Assembly: GCA_022483465.1 (NCBI GenBank)
Contig: JAKVNF010000004.1
Location: forward strand, 172,001-236,000
Source: Lachnospiraceae bacterium
Lineage (GTDB): Bacteria; Bacillota; Clostridia; Lachnospirales; Lachnospiraceae
Length of the DNA: 64,000 nt
Reading direction: 5' to 3'
Part shown: positions 35,007 to 43,337 of the stretch, in pieces
Layout: every line of letters begins with the position of its first letter
How positions within the stretch are numbered: position 1 is the first letter of the stretch
Notes under the pieces: generated by a model
Told to the model about the DNA's origin: nothing
The model's database searches: none
Seen by the model: only the letters and a program-made list of their open reading frames with translations
Translations under genes and position numbers: made by a program

Positions 35007-35772
35007 GGTCCTGTGCCTTTCGGTCCTTTAAAAGCCGCCCTGCTGCCAGGGCGTCCATCGCGTGCTCCGCCCTTGCCTCCTCGAGCTGGCGCTCCGCCTG
35101 GCTCTTTCGAAGGTACTCGGGGCGGAAATCATCCGCGTTGATCAGGGCCTTATCACCCAGCTCCCGCCAGCGCGCCATCGCCAGCGTCGCGGTGACCGCC
35201 GGGCTCTGCCGGTTCATAAATGCGGGCGCGATGCGGTAGGAAACCTGGAGCTTGGACTGGATGAGCTCCATGGCTGCCGGCACGCCGTCGCCAAGAAACA
35301 GTACCTCCCGGCCCCTGGCATTTAAATCCTCCAGGATTTCCCCGGCCGGCACTGCACAGCAGGGGCGCAGGGTCACCGGGTGATCCTTTTCCTCATAGAT
35401 TCCGGTATAGACCTGGCCGCGCCGCGCGTCCATCAGCGGGCAGACCAGGGCATCGGTTCCGAAGGCCGCCGCGGCCAGCGCGTCGGTTGTCGGAATCCCG
35501 ATGATGGGTTTTTTCAGGGCAAAGCCCATGCCCTTGGCGGTGGCGGCGCCGATGCGAAGCCCCGTAAAGGAGCCCGGCCCCTCGGTCAGGGCAATGGCGT
35601 CCACGCTGGCAAGGTCCAGGTCCAGGCGCTTTGTCAGCTCCTCCATGATGGGCACCAGGGTCTGGCTGTGGGTCAGCCGGTTCTGAATCCGGTACTCCCC
35701 CAGCAGCTTATCATCCTCCAATACGGCGCAGCCCGCCACCGGGCCGGAGGCCTCAATCGCAAAAATTTTCAC
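34993..35772 (-). CDS. tsaB: t6A-synthesis protein TsaB
   Basis: 259 residues; the ASKHA-fold partner and scaffold of TsaD. It starts MKIFAIEASGPVAGCAVLED and has LTEGPGSFTGLRIGAATAKG, GIPTTDALAAAA and PLMDARRGQVYTGIYE, as in the family. The C-terminal third is variable. The start is GTG at 35772, inside a GTGA overlap with the tsaE stop, so translation is coupled. Confidence 0.94.
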   Translation of the reverse strand: MKIFAIEASGPVAGCAVLEDDKLLGEYRIQNRLTHSQTLVPIMEELTKRLDLDLASVDAIALTEGPGSFTGLRIGAATAKGMGFALKKPIIGIPTTDALAAAAFGTDALVCPLMDARRGQVYTGIYEEKDHPVTLRPCCAVPAGEILEDLNARGREVLFLGDGVPAAMELIQSKLQVSYRIAPAFMNRQSPAVTATLAMARWRELGDKALINADDFRPEYLRKSQAERQLEEARAEHAMDALAAGRLLKDRKAQDHAGT

Positions 35773-36233
35773 CGCGTCTCCTTTTCCCGGCTGCCTGCTG
35801 CCGCCGGTCCGATGACGATGCGGCGGTAGTCCAGGCCCTTTGCCAGGTCCTTCTCAATGGTCACATGGGTCACGCCCTCCGGCAGGATCTCCTCGATCTT
35901 CTCCGGCCACTCGATGATGGACACGCCCTGGCCGAAGATGTAGTCGTCGAAGCCGACCTCCTCCATCTCCTCCGGGTCCTCGATCCGGTACACGTCGAAG
36001 TGGTACAGGGGCAGACGCCCGGTCGTGTAGATCTGCAGGATCGTGAAGGTGGGGCTGTTCACCGGCTCCTCGATTCCAAGCCCTTTGGCGAGGCCCTTGG
36101 TCAGCACCGTCTTTCCGACTCCCAGGTCCCCGTGCAGGGCGTAGATGTCGCCGGCCTTCGCCCGCTGTCCGATCTGCTCCCCGATGCGCAGGGTATCCTC
36201 CCGGGAATAGCTCTCAAATGTCTGTTGTTCCAT
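35769..36233 (-). CDS. tsaE: t6A-synthesis ATPase TsaE
   Basis: 154 residues. P-loop ALHGDLGVGKTVLTKGLAKG, then the switch-like NSPTFTILQIY and YHFDVYRIEDPEEMEEVGFD, and the IIEWPEKIEEILP block. TsaE powers turnover of the TsaB-TsaD complex. First gene of the run tsaE-tsaB-rimI-rnz-tsaD-GNAT. Confidence 0.95.
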   Translation of the reverse strand: MEQQTFESYSREDTLRIGEQIGQRAKAGDIYALHGDLGVGKTVLTKGLAKGLGIEEPVNSPTFTILQIYTTGRLPLYHFDVYRIEDPEEMEEVGFDDYIFGQGVSIIEWPEKIEEILPEGVTHVTIEKDLAKGLDYRRIVIGPAAAGSREKETR

Positions 36234-36266
36234 AGCGATTCCTCTGAAATTCCTCTCTCTGCAGAC

Positions 36267-36300
36267 AAAACCCGCCGAAGCCGGTTTGGCTTCGACGGGC
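36267..36300 (-). terminator. Terminator downstream of ribU
   Basis: Stem CCCGtCGAAGCC / GGCTTCGgCGGG followed by TTTTG on the minus strand; about 36 bases past the ribU stop. Confidence 0.88.
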
Positions 36301-36335
36301 TCTATTCTATCATAGCTTTGCGCTTCCTGAAATCC

Positions 36336-36974
36336 TCATGCGCTCTGGCGGGTTCCCTTCAGGATCGGGGAGAGCTTCTTGTAGACCAGGAACGTCAGCG
36401 CCACATCGATCAGACCCTTGACCAGGGTGAAGGGCAGGTTGAAGACGAGCAGGCTCTGCAGGATGCTCTTCACGGACGGCAGGATCGCCTGGTAAGCGGC
36501 GAGGATCGTCTCCTCGGGCATGAAGTTGTAGTACACCGGGTAGACGATGAAGTAGTTCGAGGGCACGGAGAACAGTGCCATCGCCGCTGCGCCGGCGAGG
36601 GAGGCGATGACCGCTCCCTTCTTGGTGGTGTTCTTGCGGTAGATCAGGCCTGCCACTGCGGTGAAGACTGCGCCCAGCATGAAGTTGGAGAGCTCACCCA
36701 CGGCGAAGGAGCCGGAGAAGAGGCAGTGGAACAGGTTTTTCACCAGCTCAATGAGGACGCCGTACACCGGGCCCAGGGCGAAGGCCCCGAGGAGTGCCGG
36801 GAAGTCCGAGATGTCCAGCTTGATAAAGCTCGGCATCAAAAGGGCAGGGAGCTCCAGAAGCTGCAGCACAAAGGCCGCGGCGGAGAGGACGCCCGTGACC
36901 GCAATGGCGCGGGTGGTGGCGGAGGATCTGCGGGATCCCGCCGGTCTGTTCTTTTCCATGGTTGTTTCTGACAT
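36336..36974 (-). CDS. ribU: Riboflavin ECF transporter substrate-binding subunit RibU
   Basis: 212 residues from ATG at 36974 (MSETTMEKNRPAGS), with AAAGGAGA 8 bases upstream. About six membrane helices. The N-terminal basic segment precedes AIAVTGVLSAAAFVLQLLEL. FIKLDISDFPALLGAFALGP is the S-component signature, followed by ELVKNLFHCLFSGSFAVGEL. It works with a shared energizing module (EcfA1A2T), which is not in this window. The specificity call rests on the FMN riboswitch upstream together with the family pattern. Confidence 0.92.
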   Translation of the reverse strand: MSETTMEKNRPAGSRRSSATTRAIAVTGVLSAAAFVLQLLELPALLMPSFIKLDISDFPALLGAFALGPVYGVLIELVKNLFHCLFSGSFAVGELSNFMLGAVFTAVAGLIYRKNTTKKGAVIASLAGAAAMALFSVPSNYFIVYPVYYNFMPEETILAAYQAILPSVKSILQSLLVFNLPFTLVKGLIDVALTFLVYKKLSPILKGTRQSA

Positions 36975-37047
36975 CGTGAAGTCTCCTTTCTGCTGTTTGA
37001 ATACCCGCATTTCCCAAAGGAGACAACCGCGTACTGTCTGCCGATTC

Positions 37048-37080
37048 AAAAACGCCCCGCAGAAAAGATTCTGCAGGGCG
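37048..37080 (-). terminator. Riboswitch expression-platform terminator
   Basis: Stem CGCCCtGCAGA / TCTGCgGGGCG followed by TTTTT on the minus strand, between the FMN aptamer and ribU. It is the expected off-state terminator when FMN is bound. Confidence 0.88.
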
Positions 37081-37144
37081 GCGGCATACGAATCAAGATG
37101 CGAACCGCAGCAGCGGATCGCTTGGATTCCACGCACTCAAGTTT

Positions 37145-37254
37145 TCTTCTTCCATCCAGACTTTACTGTTGGTCCCGTACTTGCAACGGGTCAGCCGGCT
37201 ATGCCGGGTCGCGGACTTTACCGCCAGTGGGGACTTGCACCCCGCCCCGAAAAA
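37145..37254 (-). ncRNA. FMN riboswitch (RFN element)
   Basis: On the minus strand the order of conserved FMN-aptamer segments is complete: TTCGGGGCGGGGTGCAAGTC, then CCCACTGGCGGTAAAGTCCG, then GCTGACCC, GGGACCAACAGTAAAGTC and TGGATGGAAGAAG. It lies upstream of ribU with a terminator in between, so high FMN should stop transcription of the riboflavin transporter gene. Confidence 0.96.
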
Positions 37255-37316
37255 CACTCAAGTATTCAGTTTGTGATGTTTTCCGGAAACAGCACCCGCT
37301 GCTTCCTACAGACCAC

Positions 37317-37345
37317 ACTGTACACCTTCCCTGCTGCGTTGTAAA
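37317..37345 (-). promoter_or_regulatory. Probable ribU promoter
   Basis: -35 TTTACA (37345-37340), 17-base spacer, -10 TACAGT (37322-37317), about 60 bases before the aptamer. Confidence 0.6.
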
Positions 37346-37603
37346 GAGGAAGTTGTAATCTTTTTTCTTGCCCTGAAGTGTAATTCAAAACTCCACTGAA
37401 GTGGATATTAATCTTTCACTTGGTTCTACATTGATATAAGTCTTACACTATCTCCACTAAAAGCTGCCCTACTTTTCCCTGACTGTACTATACTGTTTCC
37501 CGTTGCGAATTAAAAAAAGAGACAGAAGGCCAACATCCCTGCAAGAAAGTACCTTCCGTCTCACCACTATAGGCAGGCGAGTATTGCTACCCGTCTGCCT
37601 GTA

Positions 37604-38026
37604 ATGATAGCCATGAAGAGTACATCAGACAAGAGTCAATTGAACTTTATCCAGAGAGCTACGGAAGAAGCACAAGAGCGTTACGATGCCGAGGTCAGTC
37701 AGTTCCAGCGCAGCTACAATGAGAAGCACCCCTTGCAGCACATCTGGCGTCACATCATCGCCAAACGAAGGATCACCGTCCTGTACGAGTCAGAGGATGT
37801 CTCCGTTGTGATCCAGGTGGTCCGTTTTGTCTACGCGCACACTTCCCAAACCTTCACCTTCTACGGGACGCTCCTTCTGCGCCGCACGCATTACGCCTTC
37901 CACCTCCTCAGGAAGTGGATCGGCAGCCGGCCTGCCAACCTCTCCCGGGACGTGGAAAAGCGCTGGGCCTCCTTCGTCAGCGTCCCCGAAAAGGTCCGTG
38001 TTTCAGCCGATTTCCTGGGAGCATAG
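37604..38026 (+). CDS. Unknown protein of the IS30-type element, 140 aa
   Basis: Not recognised. A basic, mostly helical protein: charged N-terminal part (SQLNFIQRATEEAQERYDAE) and a central KHPLQHIWRHIIAKRRITVL stretch, then YGTLLLRRTHYAFHLLRKWI. No signal peptide. The start is ambiguous (ATG at 37604 or 37613) and no good ribosome binding site is seen. Two hairpins immediately upstream may control it. It lies on the same strand and just before the transposase, so it is probably part of the element and may be a DNA-binding accessory. Confidence 0.5.
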   Translation: MIAMKSTSDKSQLNFIQRATEEAQERYDAEVSQFQRSYNEKHPLQHIWRHIIAKRRITVLYESEDVSVVIQVVRFVYAHTSQTFTFYGTLLLRRTHYAFHLLRKWIGSRPANLSRDVEKRWASFVSVPEKVRVSADFLGA

Positions 38027-38102
38027 ATGAACGCTACCTCCTCCCCCTCCGGACGATTCATACTGGCCCCATAAGGGCAAAAATGCCCAAGGAGGCGTGA
38101 TC

Positions 38103-39413
38103 ATGGCAGGTTTGAACAAGAATAAGGCACTCTCACTGGACGAGCGGAGGTTCATTGAGCAGGGGATCGGCAGCGGATCCTCCAAGGCAGCGATTGCTTC
38201 CGCTCTGGGCAGGGACAAGTCTACCATCGGCAAAGAGATCAAGCTGCACAGAACCCTGAAGTACAAGTGCCGGCTGAGGCGAGAGTGTGGGGCCTATAAG
38301 AGCTGCAGCTGGGGGCGTGAATGCCCGGATGACTGTCCGGACTTTGTCCAGTTCACCTGCGGCAGGAGGGATCGCTCCCCGGGTGCCTGCAATGGCTGTG
38401 AGAATTACGCAAGGTGCCGTTTTTCAAAGTACTACTACTCCGCTGCAAAGGCAGATATGGAATACCGGGAGCTCCTTGTTAATTCCAGGACCGGGGCCAA
38501 CCTCACGGAGGAGGAAGCAAAACGGATGGCTGCCATCATTAAACCTGCACTTCAGAAAGGTCACTCTCCCTATCGGATTCTGCAGGATCATCCGGAGCTG
38601 AACATCTCAGAGAAGACCCTCTACAACTACATCGACGAAAAGGTCTTCAGTGTCGTCGGCATTGCCAACATCGACCTTCGCCGCAAGGTCTCCAGAAAGA
38701 TTCCCAGGAAGCTTGCGCACAACTACCGGAAGCGGCAGGAACGATCATATCTGCGTGGCCGCAGTTATGCGGACTACAAAGCGTACATAGAGAACTTCCC
38801 AAACGCTTCCGTTGTTGAAATGGACACCGTCTACAACGACGTGTCACACGGGCCTTTCATGCAGACCTTCAAGTTTCTCAACTATTACCTGATGGTCGCT
38901 GTTTATCACGATACCAAGACCGCCCAGGACATGCTGGACGGTGTCAGCCTGCTGAATCAGGTCCTTGGTGATGCTCTCTTCAAAGAGCTCTTTGAAGTAC
39001 TGCTGACAGACCGCGGCGATGAATTCACCCTCGCCAGGGCAATGGAAACCGGCGCAGACGGCAGTCAGCGGTGTCACGTTTTTTACTGCGATCCCATGCA
39101 GTCAGGACAAAAAGGTTCGCTGGAAGTCAATCACGAAGAGCTTCGCTACATCTGCCCGCACAGGGACAACTTAAGAGACCTCGGCCTTGTGAACCAGACC
39201 GCATTGAACTTTGCGATCTCCAATATCGCAAGCTCCGCTCATCCGGCGATAGGCGGGAAGTCTCCCATCGAGTACACCCGATTCATGAAACCGGAGCTAT
39301 GGGAAAAGCTTCAGACTTTCGGAATCCAGGAGATTCCCAGAGATGACATCGATCTCACGAAGCACTGCCTGGAAAGGTTTAAAAAGAATCCAGGAGAAGG
39401 GAGTCAGGCATGA
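38103..39413 (+). CDS. IS30-family transposase
   Basis: 436 residues from ATG at 38103, with AAGGAGG 7 bases upstream. N-terminal HTH (SLDERRFIEQGIGSGSSKAA, then SALGRDKSTIGKEI). A cysteine-rich region (about 60-105; CGAYKSC, CPDDCPDF, CNGCENYARC) looks metal-binding. The DDE catalytic core has VEMDTVYND, VLLTDRGDEF and a Glu in KGSLEVNHEELRY. The C-terminal NFAISNIASSAHPAIGGKSP block replaces the usual LNxRPR region. Its stop overlaps the next start (ATGA). Confidence 0.9.
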   Translation: MAGLNKNKALSLDERRFIEQGIGSGSSKAAIASALGRDKSTIGKEIKLHRTLKYKCRLRRECGAYKSCSWGRECPDDCPDFVQFTCGRRDRSPGACNGCENYARCRFSKYYYSAAKADMEYRELLVNSRTGANLTEEEAKRMAAIIKPALQKGHSPYRILQDHPELNISEKTLYNYIDEKVFSVVGIANIDLRRKVSRKIPRKLAHNYRKRQERSYLRGRSYADYKAYIENFPNASVVEMDTVYNDVSHGPFMQTFKFLNYYLMVAVYHDTKTAQDMLDGVSLLNQVLGDALFKELFEVLLTDRGDEFTLARAMETGADGSQRCHVFYCDPMQSGQKGSLEVNHEELRYICPHRDNLRDLGLVNQTALNFAISNIASSAHPAIGGKSPIEYTRFMKPELWEKLQTFGIQEIPRDDIDLTKHCLERFKKNPGEGSQA

Positions 39414-39793
39414 ACGAAAAAGCCTTTTTTAATCTTGACAGCTCCGAACTGGAAGCAGATCTAGAGGACCGAATCCGGTTTCTGAACACGATTCTCAATC
39501 GGCATGGCGTCTGGTTCAATCTCCTGCACGACAAGGAAGGATATCGAAAGCTCCTGGTCATGGTGAATCCCGGAACGCTGAAGCGGCATGCAGGCAAGCG
39601 CAGGCAGGATATCTACCTGCCGGATACCTCCTCCAGGATCGGAAAACGCATCTGTACCGTCGATGATGTCCGGAAGATGGAGAGCACCGGTATGACCACT
39701 TCCGTCATCACGGATCTGATCCGGATCAGCCGATCCACCTATTTCAGAAGGAAGAAAGCAGCCGCTGACAAGCAGGGGTGGGAAGCCTTCTGA
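39410..39793 (+). CDS. Transposase-coupled accessory protein, 127 aa
   Basis: Not recognised by name. The ATG overlaps the transposase stop by four bases, indicating translational coupling. N-terminal helical part (LEADLEDRIRFLNTILNRHG), a middle strand-rich stretch (KLLVMVNPGTLKRHAGKRRQ), then a C-terminal helix-turn-helix-like segment (TTSVITDLIRISRSTYFRRK). It is probably a DNA-binding helper or regulator of the element. Confidence 0.6.
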   Translation: MNEKAFFNLDSSELEADLEDRIRFLNTILNRHGVWFNLLHDKEGYRKLLVMVNPGTLKRHAGKRRQDIYLPDTSSRIGKRICTVDDVRKMESTGMTTSVITDLIRISRSTYFRRKKAAADKQGWEAF

Positions 39794-39856
39794 GATCAAC
39801 GATTACCGTGTGTAGAGTATACACACACGGAGAAAGGAGGTCAGACGAGATGCTCC

Positions 39857-40003
39857 ATGAAGAAACGGGTTAACATCTACATCTCCGAGGATACATCCAA
39901 ACGCCTGAAGGCTTACGCGGAGGAAAAACACTCCAGCGTGAGCCAGATCATTACCGACTGGATCTGGCATGCAAGAGTCGGAAAACGGAAACCACAGAAT
40001 TAA
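39857..40003 (+). CDS. Ribbon-helix-helix (CopG/Arc-like) protein, 48 aa
   Basis: The product starts MKKRVNIYISEDTSKRLKAY and continues AEEKHSSVSQIITDWIWHAR: a beta-strand then two helices, the ribbon-helix-helix pattern of small dimeric repressors. AAAGGAGG lies 14 bases before this ATG; an earlier ATG at 39850 with better spacing opens only a seven-codon peptide that overlaps the start, so translation may be coupled to it. It probably regulates the element. A palindromic terminator follows. Confidence 0.65.
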   Translation: MKKRVNIYISEDTSKRLKAYAEEKHSSVSQIITDWIWHARVGKRKPQN

Positions 40004-40074
40004 AACGGCACCGCAAAGCTGAGAAATCTGAACTACAGAAAACGCCTGCAGGGCCTTCACTACAAAGAAAAAAT

Positions 40075-40134
40075 CCAGAGGCAGAAATCAATCTTCAGGA
40101 AACATCCTGTTCGTTGAATTCACCTCTGGTTTTT
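40075..40134 (+). terminator. Terminator at the 3' end of the IS30-type gene set
   Basis: Long interrupted hairpin: outer CCAGAGG / CCTCTGG, inner GAA/TTC, CAA/TTG and CAGGA / TCCTG around loop AACA, followed by TTTTT on the plus strand. Confidence 0.85.
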
Positions 40135-40327
40135 ATACTCCGAAGTGAATATCTTCCATGAATTCAGGGCCTTTGTAAGACTCTGGTCCACGAAATCAGC
40201 CTCAATCCACCCCTTTACTGCCCTCATCGCAGGAGTAATTTCCACTGTCGCCGGAGAGTGCTTAAAAGTGGAAATCAACTTTTCACTTCAGCTCTTTTTT
40301 CTTGCTTCTGTCTCGAGGTCCTGCGGC

Positions 40328-41641
40328 TTACCCGTTGACGACCTTCAGGTTGAAGCTGTTGACGGCCTTTCTCTCCTCCTCGGCGGAATCCACCTTGGCG
40401 ATGCAGGCGCCCAAGCGCCGCATCTTCTCAGGGAAGTCCTCATACCCCCGCTCGATGTAGTGGATGTCGTAGACCTCGGAGTAGCCCTGGGCAGAGAGCG
40501 CCGCGATGACAAGGGCCGCACCGGCGCGCAGGTCCGGCGCCTGCAGGTTTGCCCCGGTGTAGCGCTCCACGCCCTCGATGATCGCGGTGTTGCCCTCGAC
40601 CCGCATCTGGGCGCCCATCTTGGTGAGCTCGTCCACGTACTTGAACCGGTTCTCAAAGATGCTCTCCGTCACGATGCTCGTGCCCTTGGCAAGGCCAAGG
40701 AGCACCGAGATCTGGGGCTGCATGTCCGTCGGAAAGCCCGGGTAGGGCAGCGTCTTGACGTTGGTGTGGTCCAGCCTTCTGTTTGCCACGACCCGCACCG
40801 AGTCGTCGCTCTCCGTGACCTCGCACCCCGCCTCGATCAGCTTTGCGGTCAGACACTCCAGGTGCTTGGGGATCACGTTGGTGATCGTCACGTCCCCGCG
40901 GGTCGCGGCGGCGGCGTACATGAAGGTCCCCGCCTCGATCTGGTCCGGGATGATGGAGTACTCGGTGCCGTGGAGGTGATCCACGCCCCGGATCCGGATC
41001 ACGTCCGTCCCGGCGCCGCGGATCCGGGCGCCCATGCTGTTCAGGAAGCTCGCCAGGTCCACCACGTGGGGCTCCTTGGCCGCGTTCTCGATGATGGTGT
41101 CGCCCTTTGCCAGGCAGGCTGCCATGATGATGTTGATGGTGGCGCCCACGGAGACCACATCCATATAGATGTGGCTGCCCACGAGCTTGTCCGCCTTGGC
41201 CTCCACGAGGCCGGGCGGCGCCACCCGCACCTGGGCACCCAGGGCGCGGAAGCCCTTGATGTGCTGGTCAATGGGGCGCAGACCGATGTTGCAGCCGCCG
41301 GGCAGGGCCACGGTCGCCTGCTTGTACTTTCCCAGAAGGGCACCGATCAGGTAGTAGGAGCCGCGGATCTTGCGGACGGCCTCCGTGTCCACCGGTTCGT
41401 TCCGGATGCCCTTTCCATTGATCACGTAGGTATGGCGGTCCGGATGGGAGACGGCGGCGCCGATCTCCTCCACCGCGCCGACAATCGCCCGGATGTCGCT
41501 GACATCCGGAATGTTTTCAATTGTCACAGGCTCGTCGGCCATGATGGCAGCAGCCAGGATCCCCAGCGCCGCATTCTTGGCGCCGGCAATCTCAATCTCC
41601 CCCGACAGGGGCGTGCCGCCTTTGATCACGTAATGTTCCAT
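40328..41641 (-). CDS. murA: UDP-N-acetylglucosamine 1-carboxyvinyltransferase
   Basis: First committed step of peptidoglycan synthesis, transferring enolpyruvate to UDP-GlcNAc. 437 residues with the inside-out alpha/beta barrel pattern: LSGEIEIAGAKNAALGILAA at the N-terminus with its Lys-Asn pair, catalytic Cys in LPGGCNIGLRPIDQHIKG (about residue 116), GATINIIMAACLAKG, and GFPTDMQPQ. Fosfomycin-target Cys retained. It is preceded by a good promoter. The IS30-type element lies just after its stop, so a downstream native terminator has been separated. Confidence 0.95.
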   Translation of the reverse strand: MEHYVIKGGTPLSGEIEIAGAKNAALGILAAAIMADEPVTIENIPDVSDIRAIVGAVEEIGAAVSHPDRHTYVINGKGIRNEPVDTEAVRKIRGSYYLIGALLGKYKQATVALPGGCNIGLRPIDQHIKGFRALGAQVRVAPPGLVEAKADKLVGSHIYMDVVSVGATINIIMAACLAKGDTIIENAAKEPHVVDLASFLNSMGARIRGAGTDVIRIRGVDHLHGTEYSIIPDQIEAGTFMYAAAATRGDVTITNVIPKHLECLTAKLIEAGCEVTESDDSVRVVANRRLDHTNVKTLPYPGFPTDMQPQISVLLGLAKGTSIVTESIFENRFKYVDELTKMGAQMRVEGNTAIIEGVERYTGANLQAPDLRAGAALVIAALSAQGYSEVYDIHYIERGYEDFPEKMRRLGACIAKVDSAEEERKAVNSFNLKVVNG

Positions 41642-41687
41642 ATATAAAAACAGCTTCCTCGCTCACTTCGTTCAAAGCAACGGTACG

Positions 41688-41716
41688 AGAATAAAGCAGA
41701 ACCGCACACTTGTCAA
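41688..41716 (-). promoter_or_regulatory. Probable murA promoter
   Basis: -35 TTGACA (41716-41711), 17-base spacer, -10 TATTCT (41693-41688), about 45 bases upstream of the ATG. Confidence 0.7.
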
Positions 41717-41764
41717 ATCCGGAGCCGACAATTCGGCGGTTTTTGTCCGAACTCCCCCGCCATC

Positions 41765-43333
41765 CTAGTTGGAGACGTAGTTCAGCGGGTTCACCGCGAC
41801 GCCGTTGATGCGCATCTCAAAGTGCAGATGCGGTCCCGTGCTGTTGCCGGTGTTGCCCGAGAGCGCGATGCGCTCGCCCTGGGTTACCGTCTCGCCGACG
41901 GAGACCAGGATCCGGGACAGATGGCCGTAGCGCGTGACCACGCCGTCCGCGTGCTGGATGTACACCGCATTGCCGTAGCCGGAGACCCAGCCTGCGGTGA
42001 TGACCTTGCCGCCGGAGGAGGCGCGGACCGTGGTGCCAATGGACACCGCGATGTCGACGCCCTGGTGGTAGGTCGAGGCCCCCGCCTTCGGGCGGGAGCG
42101 CGTGCCAAAGCCCGAGGAGATGTACCCCGAGGACACCGGCCAGATGAAGGTCGGCGGCGACTGGGTGCCCCGCTCGATGATCTCGGGGACGGCCTCCTTG
42201 ATGGTCTCCTGCCGCACGATCGTGCTGTCCGTCTGCACGCCGTTCTGGTAGGTCACATCCGCCAGAACCCTGCGGCGGCCGGTCACGGCCTCCTGGATCA
42301 CCTCAGACTTCGTGGTGTACCAGCTGTCGTTGTCCTTGTAGATCGTGTCGGCGGTGTAGTTCTCCTCGTAGGTCTTCGCCATCACCACGTCCACAGACAG
42401 CTTTGGCTGGGAGACGGTGACCACCAGGTTGTCGCCGGGCAGAATCGTGGAGTTCTCGCTCTCCAGGTTCGTGTTCATGGCGATGAGGTCATCGGTGGAG
42501 ATGCCGAACTTCTCGGCGATGCCGGAGAGGGTGTCGCCGCTTTGCACCTCATAGGTGGTGTTGACCTCGCTCTCCCCCTCCACGTCCTGGACCGCATCGG
42601 AGAGCGATGTGATCTGGTTTGCGGGCATGTAGGCCTCGGAAACCTCGATCCGCTCGCCGAAGGAGATCTCCCGAAGGCCCGTCGCGAAGTCGTTCAGGTC
42701 GTAGGAAGCCGGCTGCACCGCGTCAAAGTACGCGGAGAGCTGCTGCTCGATGCCGGCAAGGGGCAGGTCGCTGGTGGTCTCCTCCTCCTGCTCCTCCTCG
42801 TCGGAGGAGAGGATCTGGGTGGTCAGCACCGTGATCTTGCGCGTATCGTCCCGCACCAGGTTCACCACGTGGTTGTGGTCCGGGTCGTACTGGTCCAGCA
42901 CCGTCTGCAGGAGGGACGTCACATCGCTCTCCGACTGGAGGTTCACCGTGTAGTTCCCGATCTTCAGGGTGTAGCAGTGCTCCAGGCTCCGCTCCTCGTG
43001 GGCAGAGAGCACCTCCACCATCCGGTCCACCACGTCCGCCTCGGAGTCGGTCTGTCCCCAGAACACCTCCTCGGACTCCACGGTGGGCCGGGCATTGATA
43101 AAGAGCATCTCTTCCGAGCTCTTTGCGATCTGGCGCCGGGCTTTGATGTAACAGTCCTTCGCGTCCTCCTCCGAACCCAGCGTCCCCACCTCTTCCCCGC
43201 ACAGGTAGACGTGGAACAGGTTGTCGCCCTGGGAAGAGGGGAACACAAAGTTCGGCACAAAGAACAGACTCAGGGCCAGCACGAACAGCGACGCCAGAAT
43301 CGCGTGCAGTTCCCCGGTTTTCGTCCTGCGCAT
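41765..43333 (-). CDS. Peptidoglycan endopeptidase, LysM + G5 + M23 domains
   Basis: 522 residues. N-terminal membrane anchor or signal (about 10-30, ILASLFVLALSLFFVPNFVF). Large extracytoplasmic region; LysM (TYEVQSGDTLSGIAEKFGIS, about 263-310); G5-like segment (about 315-392); and a C-terminal M23 domain with HQGVDIAV (zinc His and Asp), YGHLSRI and the HLHFEM zinc motif. All metal ligands for lysostaphin-type activity are present, so it probably cuts peptide crosslinks. The gene lies 5 bases after the coiled-coil membrane protein gene, pointing to one operon. Confidence 0.9.
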   Translation of the reverse strand: MRRTKTGELHAILASLFVLALSLFFVPNFVFPSSQGDNLFHVYLCGEEVGTLGSEEDAKDCYIKARRQIAKSSEEMLFINARPTVESEEVFWGQTDSEADVVDRMVEVLSAHEERSLEHCYTLKIGNYTVNLQSESDVTSLLQTVLDQYDPDHNHVVNLVRDDTRKITVLTTQILSSDEEEQEEETTSDLPLAGIEQQLSAYFDAVQPASYDLNDFATGLREISFGERIEVSEAYMPANQITSLSDAVQDVEGESEVNTTYEVQSGDTLSGIAEKFGISTDDLIAMNTNLESENSTILPGDNLVVTVSQPKLSVDVVMAKTYEENYTADTIYKDNDSWYTTKSEVIQEAVTGRRRVLADVTYQNGVQTDSTIVRQETIKEAVPEIIERGTQSPPTFIWPVSSGYISSGFGTRSRPKAGASTYHQGVDIAVSIGTTVRASSGGKVITAGWVSGYGNAVYIQHADGVVTRYGHLSRILVSVGETVTQGERIALSGNTGNSTGPHLHFEMRINGVAVNPLNYVSN

Positions 43334-43337
43334 GCGC

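Larger units (their letters stand above)
37372..40292 (+). mobile_element. IS30-type element, 2.9 kb, four ORFs, 13-bp target duplication
   Basis: The 13-mer TCTTTTTTCTTGC occurs at 37359-37371 and 40293-40305, directly bordering the element. The ends are imperfect inverted repeats sharing CTGAAGTG at positions 2-9 and TCCACT about 20 bases in. Inside are a 140-codon gene, the transposase, a coupled 127-codon gene, a 48-codon ribbon-helix-helix gene and a terminator. It is inserted between murA and the ribU promoter. The left part (37372-37603) has no gene but two hairpins (37518-37562 and 37572-37600). Confidence 0.75.
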
